Assembly: GCA_946481135.1 (NCBI GenBank) | Contig: CAMLMQ010000011.1 | Coordinates: 1-31,929, forward strand | DNA length: 31,929 nucleotides | Reading direction: 5' to 3' | Source of the DNA: an uncultured Microbacteriaceae bacterium | Lineage (GTDB): Bacteria > Actinomycetota > Actinomycetes > Actinomycetales > Microbacteriaceae | Program-made: the position numbers and the translations under genes | The notes under the pieces: generated by a model | The model's database searches: none | Told to the model about the DNA's origin: nothing | What the model saw: only the letters and a program-made list of their open reading frames with translations | In this document: positions 8,644 through 17,107 of the stretch, in pieces | How positions within the stretch are numbered: position 1 is the stretch's first letter | How the letters are laid out: each line of letters starts with the position of its first letter

Positions 8644-9920
8644 GCGAGCCCGCCCCGCCAGCGGCCGGTGAGGGCGGCATCCACGCACTCGGCGGTCGTG
8701 CCGAACCACGCCTCGATGCCGAGGATCGCGGGCAGGTAGTGCGCCTGCTTCGCCGAGTCGGTCGCGAACACCGTCGTGCCGGGCGGCGCGGCGCGCGACA
8801 TCGCGGGGCACGAGTCGGTGAGCACGTGGCCGCCGGCCCGCGTGATCGCGCGGGTGTAGCCGTTGCGGTCGGCCATCGTGCGCAGCGCCCGCGGTGTCAT
8901 GACCCACAGCTGCGTGCCCGCGTGCAGTCGCCGGCCTTCGAGCAGGTACGCGATCTCGGCGAGCTGGTCGAGCGACGCGTGCGGGCAGCCGAGCAGGATG
9001 AAGTCGACATCCTCGCTCTGGCCCTGCGCATTGAGCGTCTCGTACACCCACCGGCGCTCGGCGTCGCCGTAGACGATCGGGGCGGGGATCGGCCCGCCGT
9101 CGAAGGCCGCCTCGAGCGTCGGGGCCTCGGGCGTGACGCCGGGGAGGTGGTAGAGCTCGACGCCGCCCGAGGTCGCGGTGGCGGCCCCGAAGTGCTTGAG
9201 GTCGGTGAGGTCGGGCTGGGCGAGATCGCCGATCACGGCCGGCCGCGCCTCCTGCACCCGCTCCCCCACGAAGTAGCCGAACATCCCCCAGTCCTGGAAG
9301 GTCTCCACCCGGGTGTCGGCCCGCACGACATGCGTCGCGAACCGGTTGGCCGGGTCGTGCAGACCCCAGTACGGGATCTTGCCGGTGAGCCCCGCGGCGC
9401 CGGTCGAGGCCCCGCCCTCGCAGTTGCTGCGCGCGCCGAGGACCGAGTTGGCGTAGACGACGGCGGAGGACTCCATCCAGGCGATGTGCTCGCCCTTCAC
9501 CGGCAGGTTGCCCACCTGGTAGGGCGTGCAGGTCGCGAGGATGTTGACGCCCCGCTCGGAGAAGTACGACTCGGCATCGCCCTGCAGCTCGATCGACTGC
9601 GTCGCGTACCCCGTGAGCCCGTCGGCGTCCTCGGCGAACCCGTGCTGCAGCTGGCAGGTGGGTACCCGCATGCGCGGGATGTCGAGCTCCTCGTCGGAGT
9701 CGAGATTGATGACCGCGTACGCCTTCGCCCAGCCGCCCTCCCGCACGAGCTGCGCCTTCGCGGGCGACGGCTGCGTCATCGTGCCGGCGACGTTGCGGGT
9801 GTCGACGAGCCGCTCGGCGCCGAGCGCCTCGCCGTAGCGGATGAGCAGATCCATCGCCGCGGCGACGGCGCCGCCCTCGGCGCCGTCGCGCATCCGCTTC
9901 TCCTCGTCGGTGAGGCGCAT
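8640..9920 (-). CDS. Aconitase X catalytic (large) subunit
   Basis: The 426-residue protein has the AcnX large-domain signatures in order: TMTQPSPAKAQL near residue 48, TCTPYQVG with C131, GARSNCEGG with C167, LLGCPHASLDQL with C312, and TDSCPA with C371. These Cys positions include the expected Fe-S ligands. It is a separate gene from the swivel subunit, as in bacterial split AcnX. Substrates of characterised relatives are cis- or trans-3-hydroxyproline, but nearby proline-pathway genes are absent, so a different hydroxy acid is possible. It starts 11 bp after the upstream gene with no Shine-Dalgarno, which suggests coupling. Confidence 0.93.
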   Translation of the reverse strand: MRLTDEEKRMRDGAEGGAVAAAMDLLIRYGEALGAERLVDTRNVAGTMTQPSPAKAQLVREGGWAKAYAVINLDSDEELDIPRMRVPTCQLQHGFAEDADGLTGYATQSIELQGDAESYFSERGVNILATCTPYQVGNLPVKGEHIAWMESSAVVYANSVLGARSNCEGGASTGAAGLTGKIPYWGLHDPANRFATHVVRADTRVETFQDWGMFGYFVGERVQEARPAVIGDLAQPDLTDLKHFGAATATSGGVELYHLPGVTPEAPTLEAAFDGGPIPAPIVYGDAERRWVYETLNAQGQSEDVDFILLGCPHASLDQLAEIAYLLEGRRLHAGTQLWVMTPRALRTMADRNGYTRAITRAGGHVLTDSCPAMSRAAPPGTTVFATDSAKQAHYLPAILGIEAWFGTTAECVDAALTGRWRGGLA

Positions 9921-9931
9921 GGCGGAGGAGG

Positions 9932-11032
9932 TCAGCCGACCTTCACGGTCGAGTAGGGCAGCTCGCGCGGGGGGTTGAGGGTGAAGATCTCGACGACGGC
10001 CGAGACGCCCGCGTTGTCGGCACCGGCGACGACGATCTGCACGCTCGTCGGGTGGCTGAGCACGCGCACGACATCCGGGTTCGCGCTCGAGCTCGCCGTA
10101 TCGGGCGTCGCGTCGGGGTGACTCGACGCGAGACGCCAGCGGGTGCGGGTCGACAGGGCGTCCTTGCCGACGCGGGCGAGGGCGGCGCGGTCGAAGACGG
10201 CGTGCTCGAAGATGAAGGTGCGTAGATCGTCTTTGCTCCACCCCGCGTTCGCGAACACCTCCGCGTGCTCGGGGGTGAGCACGAGCAGCGCCGACGTGTA
10301 CTCGTGGATGAGCGCGCCCGTGCGGGCGATCGTGCCGACGAAGTCGAGGGCGAGCTGCTCGGGCTCCATCGTGTGACGGGCCTCGATGTGCACGACCGAG
10401 CGGATGACGAACTCGGTCACGATGCTCTCGTCGGGGCCGTAGCCGAGGTCGGCCGCGAACGACGGCCAGGGGCTCTGCTCCTCGTTCTCGCCGAGCACCG
10501 CCGAGTACTTCGACGGATTGCCCTGCGTCGCCTGGTCGAGCTTGTGCGGGTGCAGCCCGAACGCGTTGATGCAGCCGAGCCGGATGGCACGGCCGATCGT
10601 CGCGTTGGCGCGGTGACCGGAGCCGAAGATGTTGCCGGTCGAGTTGATGTCGAGCCGGGTGCGCACGGGGCCGTTCACCAGGAGGAAGGGGGCGGTGCCG
10701 GTCGTCGACTGCCAGATGCCGCGCGCGGGGTGCGGCTCCTTCGCGATCGCGTCCCACGCGGCGAGCACGACCGGCAGATACTCGGGCTTGCAACCGGCGA
10801 GCGCGGCGTTGATCGCGGCCGTGCGCACGGTGATCGACCGGTTGAGGTGGGTGATCGTGAAGAGCACCTCGTCGGGGTCGCGGTCGGTGGCCGCGAGGAA
10901 CTCGGCGAGCAGCGACTCGGTCACCGGCACGACGGGCAGACCGTCGGTCCACTCCCGGTCGAAGTAGTACTCCTGCACGTCGCGGATGCTCGCCGCGTCG
11001 ATCTCGGGCGCGGTCGCCTCGGTCACCGTCAT
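9932..11032 (-). CDS. DGLPVVP-motif protein, UGSC-associated type, function unknown
   Basis: The 366-residue protein has EWTDGLPVVPVTE near residues 27-39, AGCKPEYLPVVLAA with C81, a central FGSGHRANATIGRAIRLGC with C154, and a C-terminal region with GADNAGVSAVVEIF. I recall proteins with DGLPVVPPT and AGCxPEYxPVV motifs lying beside UGSC proteins in other genomes, which fits this locus, but no activity is known to me. I chose the ATG at 11032 because GAAGGAG lies about nine bases upstream; an in-frame GTG at 11038 is possible but too close. It is the first gene of the AcnX operon, so it may act with AcnX. Confidence 0.8.
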   Translation of the reverse strand: MTVTEATAPEIDAASIRDVQEYYFDREWTDGLPVVPVTESLLAEFLAATDRDPDEVLFTITHLNRSITVRTAAINAALAGCKPEYLPVVLAAWDAIAKEPHPARGIWQSTTGTAPFLLVNGPVRTRLDINSTGNIFGSGHRANATIGRAIRLGCINAFGLHPHKLDQATQGNPSKYSAVLGENEEQSPWPSFAADLGYGPDESIVTEFVIRSVVHIEARHTMEPEQLALDFVGTIARTGALIHEYTSALLVLTPEHAEVFANAGWSKDDLRTFIFEHAVFDRAALARVGKDALSTRTRWRLASSHPDATPDTASSSANPDVVRVLSHPTSVQIVVAGADNAGVSAVVEIFTLNPPRELPYSTVKVG

Positions 11033-11096
11033 CTGCACTCACTCCTTCGTCGGGATGCCGGTTGCGACGATTCCACGCGGCCCTCCGCCCCGCCCC

Positions 11097-11122
11097 GCCG
11101 ATTTCACCCTCCGAAAAACGGC
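11097..11122. promoter_or_regulatory. Candidate operator in the divergent AcnX / MaoC control region
   Basis: TTTCA-N5-CGAAA at 11102-11116 is flanked by GCCG (11097-11100) and CGGC (11119-11122), giving an imperfect 26-bp palindrome. It sits in the 155-bp gap between divergent starts and could control both the AcnX and the MaoC operons. It matches the motifs at 1161-1182 and 8174-8196 in core sequence. Confidence 0.5.
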
Positions 11123-11187
11123 GGTTCGCAGGGAACCTGATCCCGGCAGGATGGGGCCGCACCCGTATCCCGGCAAGGAAGCCCTCG

Positions 11188-11652
11188 ATGACTGACACGA
11201 CCTACGCCCACACCACGATCGACGAGGTCGGCTCGCTCGCCGGCGCCGAGTTCGGCCCCTCCACGTGGCGGCCGATCCCGCAGGAGGACATCGACCTCTA
11301 CGCGCAGCTCTCCGGCGACGACAACCCCATCCACGTCGACGCCGACGCCGCGGCGAAGTCGCCGTTCGGCGGCCGCATCGCCCACGGGATGCTGACGCTC
11401 AGCATGGTCGTGCCGCACCTGCGCGAGATCTACCGCGTCGCGGGCACCTCGACGGGCATCGTCTACGGCTTCAACAAGATCCGCTTCCCGCATCCCGTGC
11501 GTTCGGGGGCGAGCATCCGGGTGCGCGGACGGGTCGCCGACGTCGAGGAGATCGCGGGCGGGTACCAGGTGACCCTCGCGCTCACGTTCGAGACGGAGGG
11601 CGCGTCGAAGCCCGCGGTCGTCGCCGAGCTCGTGCTGAGGCACTACCGATGA
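11188..11652 (+). CDS. MaoC-like (R)-hydratase / hotdog dehydratase
   Basis: The 154-residue protein is a single hotdog domain with the hydratase-2 motif SGDDNPIHVD (residues 42-51, catalytic D44 and H49) and GGRIAHGMLTLS just after. Proteins of this type hydrate trans-2-enoyl-CoA to (R)-3-hydroxyacyl-CoA. The start at 11188 has AAGGAA about seven bases upstream. It opens the rightward CoA operon and overlaps the SDR gene as ATGA, consistent with a hydratase feeding a 3-hydroxyacyl-CoA dehydrogenase. Confidence 0.92.
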   Translation: MTDTTYAHTTIDEVGSLAGAEFGPSTWRPIPQEDIDLYAQLSGDDNPIHVDADAAAKSPFGGRIAHGMLTLSMVVPHLREIYRVAGTSTGIVYGFNKIRFPHPVRSGASIRVRGRVADVEEIAGGYQVTLALTFETEGASKPAVVAELVLRHYR

Positions 11653-12560
11653 GCGCGGTGTCGTTGGACGGCCGCGTCGCGATCGTGACCGGCGCGGGAC
11701 GCAGCCTCGGCCGCGCCTACGCGCTCGCCCTCGCCGCCGCCGGCGCGGCCGTCGTCGTGAACGACGTGGATGCGGAAGCCGCCGCGGGCGTCGTCGCGGA
11801 GATCGAGGCCGCGGGCGGGCGCGCCGTCGCGTCGGTCGGACCCGTCGGCCCGGCCGAGACGGCCGATCAGCTCGTCGCCGACGCCGTGTCGGCGTTCGGA
11901 CGGCTCGACGTGCTCGTCGCCAACGCGGGCGTGCTGCGCGACCGCGTGCTCTGGAAGATGAGCGACGACGACTTCGACGCCGTCGTCGCCACCCACCTGC
12001 GCGGCACCTTCACGACCGGGCGGGCGGCCGCCGTGCGCATGAAGGAGCAGGGCGAGGGTGGCCGCATCGTCGTCATCGGATCCCCCGCCGGCCAGTACGG
12101 CAGCTTCGGGCAGACCAACTACGCGGCCGTGAAGGCCGGCCTCGTCGCGATGGCCCGCACGTGGTCGCTCGAACTCGCGCGCGACGGGATCACCGCGAAC
12201 GCCGTCATCCCGGTCGCGCTGTCGCCGATGACCGCGACCATCCCGGCCTACACCGAGGCGTACGAGCGATTCCTCGCCGGCGATCCGATCCCGCACGAGC
12301 TGCGGCACGACAAGGGACTCGGCAGCCCCGACGACGTCGCGCCGCTCATCGTCTGGCTCGCGTCGGCGGAGTCCGCCGAGGTCACCGGCCAGGCGATCGG
12401 CATCGGCGGCGACCGGCTCACGCTGTTCTCGCATCCCGAGGTGATCGAGACCGACTACGCCGACGGCGGCTGGTCGGCGGCGGGCATCGGCGCCGCGTGG
12501 CGCGACACGTTCGCGGCGAAGGCGCAGCACTCGGGGCCGCCGACCCGTCGAGAGGGGTGA
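11649..12560 (+). CDS. SDR family 3-hydroxyacyl-CoA dehydrogenase-like oxidoreductase
   Basis: The 303-residue protein is a classical short-chain dehydrogenase: TGAGRSLG (residues 14-21) for NAD(P), ND after the second strand, ANAG (91-94), catalytic S145 in IGSPAG, and Y158-AAV-K162. The C-terminal extension after GQAIGIGG, with SHPEVIETDYADGGWS, resembles the dehydrogenase part of peroxisomal multifunctional enzyme type 2. That fits oxidation of the (R)-3-hydroxyacyl-CoA made by the MaoC protein. It is coupled to the genes on both sides by overlap or close spacing. Substrate chain is unknown. Confidence 0.92.
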   Translation: MSAVSLDGRVAIVTGAGRSLGRAYALALAAAGAAVVVNDVDAEAAAGVVAEIEAAGGRAVASVGPVGPAETADQLVADAVSAFGRLDVLVANAGVLRDRVLWKMSDDDFDAVVATHLRGTFTTGRAAAVRMKEQGEGGRIVVIGSPAGQYGSFGQTNYAAVKAGLVAMARTWSLELARDGITANAVIPVALSPMTATIPAYTEAYERFLAGDPIPHELRHDKGLGSPDDVAPLIVWLASAESAEVTGQAIGIGGDRLTLFSHPEVIETDYADGGWSAAGIGAAWRDTFAAKAQHSGPPTRREG

Positions 12561-12562
12561 GC

Positions 12563-14161
12563 GTGGAGCGCATCCACTACAGCGATCTGTGGCAGGGCAT
12601 CGCGCGCGCGGTGCCCGACCGTCCGGCGGTGATCGCCGGCGACGAGCGGATGTCGTGGGGCCGCCTCGCGCAGGAGGCCGGCGCCCTCGCGCGGCACCTC
12701 CGCGAGCGCGGGCTGAAGCCGGGCGACGCGGCGGCGACGATCCTCTACAACCGACCCGAGTTCCTCACGTTCTTCTGGGCGTGCCTCGCGATCGGCGTCG
12801 CACCCGTCGCGATCAACTACCGCTACCGCGCGGCCGAGGTGCGCGCGCTGCTGCTCGACTCGGAGTCGCGCGTACTCGTCGCCCCGACGACGCTCGGCGC
12901 GATCGCGACGGACGCGGCCGACGGCCTCGACGTCGAGCTCGTGACGGTCGACGACGGGGGCGACCCGATGACCGGTGCCACCGCGTACGCCGACATCGTC
13001 GCCGCGGGTGGGGAGCTGCCCGCCGCGGCGCCCCTAGGCGGCGATCTGCGGCTCTACACCGGCGGCACGACGGGGGCGCCGAAGGCCGTCGTCTGGGACC
13101 TCGACACGCTCCTCGTCGCCCGCCGCGCCTCGACGTGGGGTCTCATCGGACTCGCCCCGCCCGACACCCTCGCGGGGGCGATCGCTCTCGCGGTCGACCC
13201 CGCGACCCCCGCGACGGTGACGCTGCCGATGAGCCCGCTGCTGCACGGCACGGCGCAGTCGATGACGCTCGGCACGCTCGCGGTCGGGGGCACCGTCGTG
13301 CTGCAGCCGTCCGCGAGCGTCGACGTCGCCGATGCGCACCGGCTCATCGTCGAGCACGCCGTCACGCGCGTGATCGTCGCGGGCGACGCGCTCGCCCTCC
13401 CGCTGGCCGACGTCGCCGAGGCGGCCGGCGGACTGCCGAGCGTGAAGTGGATCTACAGCTCCGGGATGCGGTTCACCGATCCCGTGAAGCGTCGCCTGCA
13501 CGTGCTCGGCGACCTCACGATCATCGACATGCTCGCCGCGAGCGAGGGCGGGCCGTTCGCCCTCGGGGTCTCGACGTCGGCCGACGACATCCCCGCCCAG
13601 CTGCAGCTCACGCCGGGCGCGGTACTGCTCGACGAGGAGCACCGCGAGCTGGAGCCGACCGCCGGAACCCTCGGCATCCTCGGCTTCCGCGGCATCCTCC
13701 CCCGCGGCTACTACGGCGACCCGGTGAAGACGGCCGAGACGTTCCTGCAGATCGGCGAGCACCGCTACATCGTCCCCGGCGACTGGGCGCGGGCGAACGG
13801 CGACGGCACGATCGAGCTGCTCGGGCGGCTCTCCGCGGTCGTCAACACGGGCGGCGAGAAGGTCTTCCCGGCGGAGGTCGAGGAGGCGCTGCTCGCGCAT
13901 CCCGACGTCGCCGACGCCGTCGTCTACGGGCTGCCCGACCCGCGCTTCGGCGAGGTCGTGAGCGCGACGATCGCGCCCGCCGAGGGCCGCGAGGTCGACG
14001 TCGCCGCGGTGCTCGCGTTCGTCGCCGAACGGATCGCGGGGTTCAAGAAGCCGCGCCACGTGTTCGTGCGACCCACCCTCGAGCGCACGCCGACCGGCAA
14101 GGTCGAGCTGAAGCGCGTGAAAGAGGATGCCCTCGCCGAGCTGCAGGGAGCGCCGCGATGA
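12563..14161 (+). CDS. AMP-dependent acyl-CoA synthetase/ligase
   Basis: The 532-residue enzyme has the adenylate-forming motifs: LYTGGTTGAPK (164-174), GDWAR (406-410), the hinge GRLSAVVNTGGEKVFPAEVE (421-440) and the C-terminal PTGKVELKRV with catalytic K513. It would activate a carboxylic acid as acyl-AMP and then acyl-CoA, the entry step for the hydratase, dehydrogenase and acyl-CoA dehydrogenase around it. I chose the GTG at 12563 because AGAGGGG lies 5 bases upstream; a GTG at 12557 overlapping the SDR stop as GTGA is an alternative. The stop overlaps a 38-codon ORF (ATGA) that lies on an inserted palindrome. Confidence 0.93.
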   Translation: MERIHYSDLWQGIARAVPDRPAVIAGDERMSWGRLAQEAGALARHLRERGLKPGDAAATILYNRPEFLTFFWACLAIGVAPVAINYRYRAAEVRALLLDSESRVLVAPTTLGAIATDAADGLDVELVTVDDGGDPMTGATAYADIVAAGGELPAAAPLGGDLRLYTGGTTGAPKAVVWDLDTLLVARRASTWGLIGLAPPDTLAGAIALAVDPATPATVTLPMSPLLHGTAQSMTLGTLAVGGTVVLQPSASVDVADAHRLIVEHAVTRVIVAGDALALPLADVAEAAGGLPSVKWIYSSGMRFTDPVKRRLHVLGDLTIIDMLAASEGGPFALGVSTSADDIPAQLQLTPGAVLLDEEHRELEPTAGTLGILGFRGILPRGYYGDPVKTAETFLQIGEHRYIVPGDWARANGDGTIELLGRLSAVVNTGGEKVFPAEVEEALLAHPDVADAVVYGLPDPRFGEVVSATIAPAEGREVDVAAVLAFVAERIAGFKKPRHVFVRPTLERTPTGKVELKRVKEDALAELQGAPR

Positions 14162-14274
14162 CCGGCACACCCCGGTGGTCGAGTAGCGGGCGCAGCCCGC
14201 GTGTCGAGACCCCCGTGCCCGGTCTCGACACGCCGCTGCGCGGCTACTCGACCACCGGAGCGGAGACGCGATGA
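14158..14274 (+). CDS. 38-codon ORF formed by a palindromic repeat, ATGA-linked on both sides
   Basis: An ATG overlapping the ligase stop (ATGA, 14158-14161) opens a 38-residue frame that crosses the whole palindromic repeat. It ends in a TGA overlapping the ATG of the amidohydrolase (ATGA, 14271-14274). The peptide is rich in Ser, Arg, Pro and Thr and has no recognisable domain. It may be translated only to keep ribosomes moving from ligase to amidohydrolase. That it yields a functional peptide is unlikely. Confidence 0.4.
   Translation: MTGTPRWSSSGRSPRVETPVPGLDTPLRGYSTTGAETR
14172..14258. repeat. 87-bp palindromic repeat element (copy 1, full)
   Basis: The outer arms, CCGGTGGTCGAGTAGC (14172-14187) and GCTACTCGACCACCGG (14243-14258), are perfect 16-bp inverted repeats. 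The inner arms, CGTGTCGAGACC (14200-14211) and GGTCTCGACACG (14221-14232), pair over a 9-nt loop. The left half closely matches a second copy at 26231-26271. I recall similar dispersed elements in Microbacteriaceae. It lies inside an otherwise tightly coupled operon, so it looks inserted. Confidence 0.85.
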
Positions 14275-15146
14275 GCGGGTGGCCGGGCTTCGATCCCGCG
14301 GCGGTGCGCGCGATCGACCTGCACGTGCACGTGTCGGTCGACTCGTCGGGGCGCACGGCGTCGCCGCCCGCGCTGAGCGAGGCGCTCGCGGCGTACTTCA
14401 AGAGCCCCGAGAAGCCCCGCACGGTCGACGCGACCGCCGAGTACTACCGCGAGCGCAACCTCGCCGCCGTCGTCTTCACGGTCGACGCGACGACGAACCT
14501 CGGGCATGCGCCGAACAGCGTCGACGAGATCGTCGAGGGCGCGCGACGTCACACCGACGTGCTCATCCCGTTCGGCAGCGTCGACCCGCTGCAGGGTGAG
14601 GCGGCCGTCGACGAGGCGCGCCGCCAGGCGGAGCTCGGCGTACGCGGCTTCAAGTTCCACCCGACGGTGCAGGGCTTCGACCCCTCCGACCCGGCGTACA
14701 CGCCGCTGTTCGGCGCGATCGAGCAGCTCGGCCTGCCCGTGCTCGTGCACACCGGCCAGACCGGGGCGGGCGCCCGGCTGCCGGGCGGCTGGGGGTTCCG
14801 ACTGTCGCTGTCGAACCCGATGCTGCTCGACGACGTCGCGGCGCGGCATCCCGACCTGCAGGTGATCCTCGCCCACCCCAGCGTGCCGTGGCAGGACGAG
14901 GCGATCTCGGTCGCGACCCACAAGGGCAACGTGTGGCTCGAGCTCTCGGGGTGGTCGGCGAAGTACTTCCCGCCGAACCTCGTGCGGGCGGCGCGCACCT
15001 ACCTCAACGACAAGACGCTCTTCGGCTCCGACTTCCCCGCCCTCACGCCCGAGCGCTGGCTCGACGACTTCGCCGGGCTGGAGTTCCCCGAGGACGCGGT
15101 GCAGCGCGTCCTCAAGGACAACGCCGTCAGGCTGCTCGGGCTATGA
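14271..15146 (+). CDS. Amidohydrolase-2 family metal-dependent hydrolase or decarboxylase
   Basis: The 291-residue TIM-barrel protein has DLHVH with H18 and H20, H130 in KFHPT, H160 in LVHTGQTG, H202 in ILAHPSVPW and D254 in FGSDFP. This is the metal and catalytic set of the amidohydrolase-2 group, which includes lactonases and non-oxidative decarboxylases such as gamma-resorcylate decarboxylase. It would hydrolyse or decarboxylate an intermediate in the cytoplasm. The start at 14271 overlaps the repeat-derived ORF, and the stop overlaps the acyl-CoA dehydrogenase start as ATGA. The reaction cannot be narrowed further from sequence. Confidence 0.92.
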   Translation: MSGWPGFDPAAVRAIDLHVHVSVDSSGRTASPPALSEALAAYFKSPEKPRTVDATAEYYRERNLAAVVFTVDATTNLGHAPNSVDEIVEGARRHTDVLIPFGSVDPLQGEAAVDEARRQAELGVRGFKFHPTVQGFDPSDPAYTPLFGAIEQLGLPVLVHTGQTGAGARLPGGWGFRLSLSNPMLLDDVAARHPDLQVILAHPSVPWQDEAISVATHKGNVWLELSGWSAKYFPPNLVRAARTYLNDKTLFGSDFPALTPERWLDDFAGLEFPEDAVQRVLKDNAVRLLGL

Positions 15147-16309
15147 GCACGGCGGCCGGTCTGCTCGGCGCCGACCTCCTCGGGTACGGCGCCGAGCTGC
15201 TCGACGACGCCGAGCGCGCCAAGCTCGCCACGCTCCGCGCGACCCTCGACGAGCACGCCCGCCCGCACCTCGCCGACTGGTGGGAGGACGCGCACTGCCC
15301 CGAGCACCTGCGGCCGATCCTCGCGGGGCTCGGACTCGAAGACGGCGACCCGAGCGAGTACTACAAGGGGTTCAAGCACTTCGAGTTCTCGCGGCTCGAC
15401 GCCTCGGTCGCGACGCTGTACCACGGGCAGACGGCGATGTTCCGCACGGTCGTGCGCGAGGGCGGCTCCCCCGAGCAGGTGGCCGAGTGGGATGCCCGCA
15501 TCCCGACGTTCGAGCTCACCGGCTGCTTCGCCCTCACCGAGCCCGACCACGGATCGGATGTCGCGAGCGGCCTCGCGACGACCGCGGAGCGCGACGGCGA
15601 CGAGTGGGTGATCACGGGGCACAAGCGCTGGATCGGCAACGCCGCGATCTCCGACGTGCTGCTCGTCGTCGCGAAGGACGCCGCCGACGGCCAGGCGAAG
15701 ATCTTCGTCGTGCCGCGCGACTCCGAGGGCGTGACGGTCGAGGACATCCGCGGCAAGATCGCGCTGCGCATGGTGCGCAACGGCGACATCCGTCTCGACC
15801 GCGTGCGCGTGCCCGAGTCGTCGCGCCTGCAGCGCGTGGACTCGTTCCGCGACGTGTCGCGCATCCTCGCCCGGCTGCGCTACGTCGTCGGCTGGAACGC
15901 GGCCGGCATGCAGACCGGCGCCTACGAGGCGGCGCTGCGCTACACCCTCGCGCGCGAACAGTTCGGGCGCCCGATCGCCGGATTCCAGCTCGTGCAGGAG
16001 AAGCTCACGCGCATGCTCGGCAACGCCACGTCGACGCTCGCGTTCGCGGTGCGGCTCACCGAGCTCACCCGCCGCGGCGAGCTGACGGATGCCGTGGCCG
16101 CGCTCGCGAAGTCGTGGACCGCCGACCGGGTGCGGGAGACGGTCGCCCTCGGCCGCGAGCTCGCGGGCGCCGAGGGCATCCGCGTGCAGCACGACCTCGC
16201 CCGCTACTTCGCCGACGCGGAAGCCGTCTACACCTACGAGGGCACCCACGAGATGAATGCCCTCATCGTCGGGCGCGCGATCACGGGACTGTCGGCCTTC
16301 ACCCGCTGA
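15143..16309 (+). CDS. Acyl-CoA dehydrogenase, glutaryl-CoA dehydrogenase-like
   Basis: The 388-residue flavoprotein has the family segments CFALTEPDHGSDVAS and WVITGHKRWIGNA in the middle, LAREQFGRPIAGFQLVQEKL, and C-terminal YTYEGTHEMNALIVGRAITG with the catalytic base E366. The last block is typical of the glutaryl-CoA dehydrogenase branch, which oxidises and can decarboxylate a dicarboxylyl-CoA. Whether decarboxylation applies here is open. It is coupled by ATGA to the amidohydrolase and is the last gene of the CoA operon. The lower-GC island begins directly after it. Confidence 0.93.
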   Translation: MSTAAGLLGADLLGYGAELLDDAERAKLATLRATLDEHARPHLADWWEDAHCPEHLRPILAGLGLEDGDPSEYYKGFKHFEFSRLDASVATLYHGQTAMFRTVVREGGSPEQVAEWDARIPTFELTGCFALTEPDHGSDVASGLATTAERDGDEWVITGHKRWIGNAAISDVLLVVAKDAADGQAKIFVVPRDSEGVTVEDIRGKIALRMVRNGDIRLDRVRVPESSRLQRVDSFRDVSRILARLRYVVGWNAAGMQTGAYEAALRYTLAREQFGRPIAGFQLVQEKLTRMLGNATSTLAFAVRLTELTRRGELTDAVAALAKSWTADRVRETVALGRELAGAEGIRVQHDLARYFADAEAVYTYEGTHEMNALIVGRAITGLSAFTR

Positions 16310-17107
16310 CGCCCTCGGCCAACACGAATCTCCTCGGCTACGCCCCTGAAGGGCCCGACAGCTGCCTATGCATCCTTGAAACTCAGAGCTTCGAATTCCG
16401 TTCTCTAGTAGCCGGCGTGCACCCAGGTGACTTCACCTTGCCTGAGTGGAGCGCCCGAGGCCCAGGTCCTACAGCCGCACCGTCCGGATAGCGAAGGAGG
16501 CGGCGCACACGCGATCGGGATGTCCTATGTGCGTCGCGACAGGAGTAGGCGGGGCGTGGTGGGGGCTATTTGCTGATTCGACCCGGGGCTTCCAGTCCAC
16601 ATCTGCTGGCCAGAGTCGATTACCACTCCTTTCCCGTGCGTACTGCTTCTAGCTAGATGCGCGATGACTCATAATCCAGTACGTTATGGCCAAGCTCTTC
16701 ACCCTCTGAGAACCCGCTACCAGACTTGCTGTCAGCTTCGCGTCGCGACAGTGCGCAGCGACTGACTTGTTGCGGTGCACCACCACAGTTCGGCATTGAC
16801 ACGACTTCACCGATTGGGACAGCTCCGCCGCCCAGTAGATCAGGGATCGGGAATGGATCACAACAAGCTCATTCTCCTGATCGACATTATTGCGCAAGGT
16901 AAAGACGTCGCTTCATGAGTCCCGATCGTCACCCGCTTGGCAAGGAGCGCCTGTCACGATTGGCGCTGGTCGGTCCTCAGCTGCGCGATCGCGTGGCGTT
17001 AACGACTTCCTGGTTGCGCGGTCTCGCTATTCTCACCGGGCCGCCAGAAACTGGCGGGAACTCGCCGTGACCCATCAGACGAAGCGAAGCCGAGAAGGGA
17101 ACGGTCT
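16310..17107. other. About 800 bp without a recognisable gene; left edge of the accessory island
   Basis: The base composition becomes clearly less GC-rich from about 16340 onward. I see no complete gene with recognisable similarity, no tRNA, no integrase and no clear attachment repeat. There is a short hairpin, CCGCCAG-AAA-CTGGCGG, at 17041-17057, 50 bp before the next start, and GAAGGG near 17093 serves as ribosome-binding site. A TTG-started 73-codon frame ends at 17111 overlapping the next ATG, but nothing supports it as a gene. This stretch is probably the decayed junction of a transferred segment. Confidence 0.6.
17041..17057 (+). promoter_or_regulatory. Short perfect hairpin upstream of the membrane HEPN-like gene
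   Basis: CCGCCAG (17041-17047), loop AAA and CTGGCGG (17051-17057) form a 7-bp perfect stem with a 3-nt loop. It ends 50 bp before the ATG at 17108. It may be an operator or a structure in the mRNA leader. No further evidence separates these. Confidence 0.3.

Noticed and set aside
16342..16354. Hairpin GCCC-CTGAA-GGGC after the acyl-CoA dehydrogenase
   Set aside because: Stem of only four pairs without a U-tract; not a convincing terminator.
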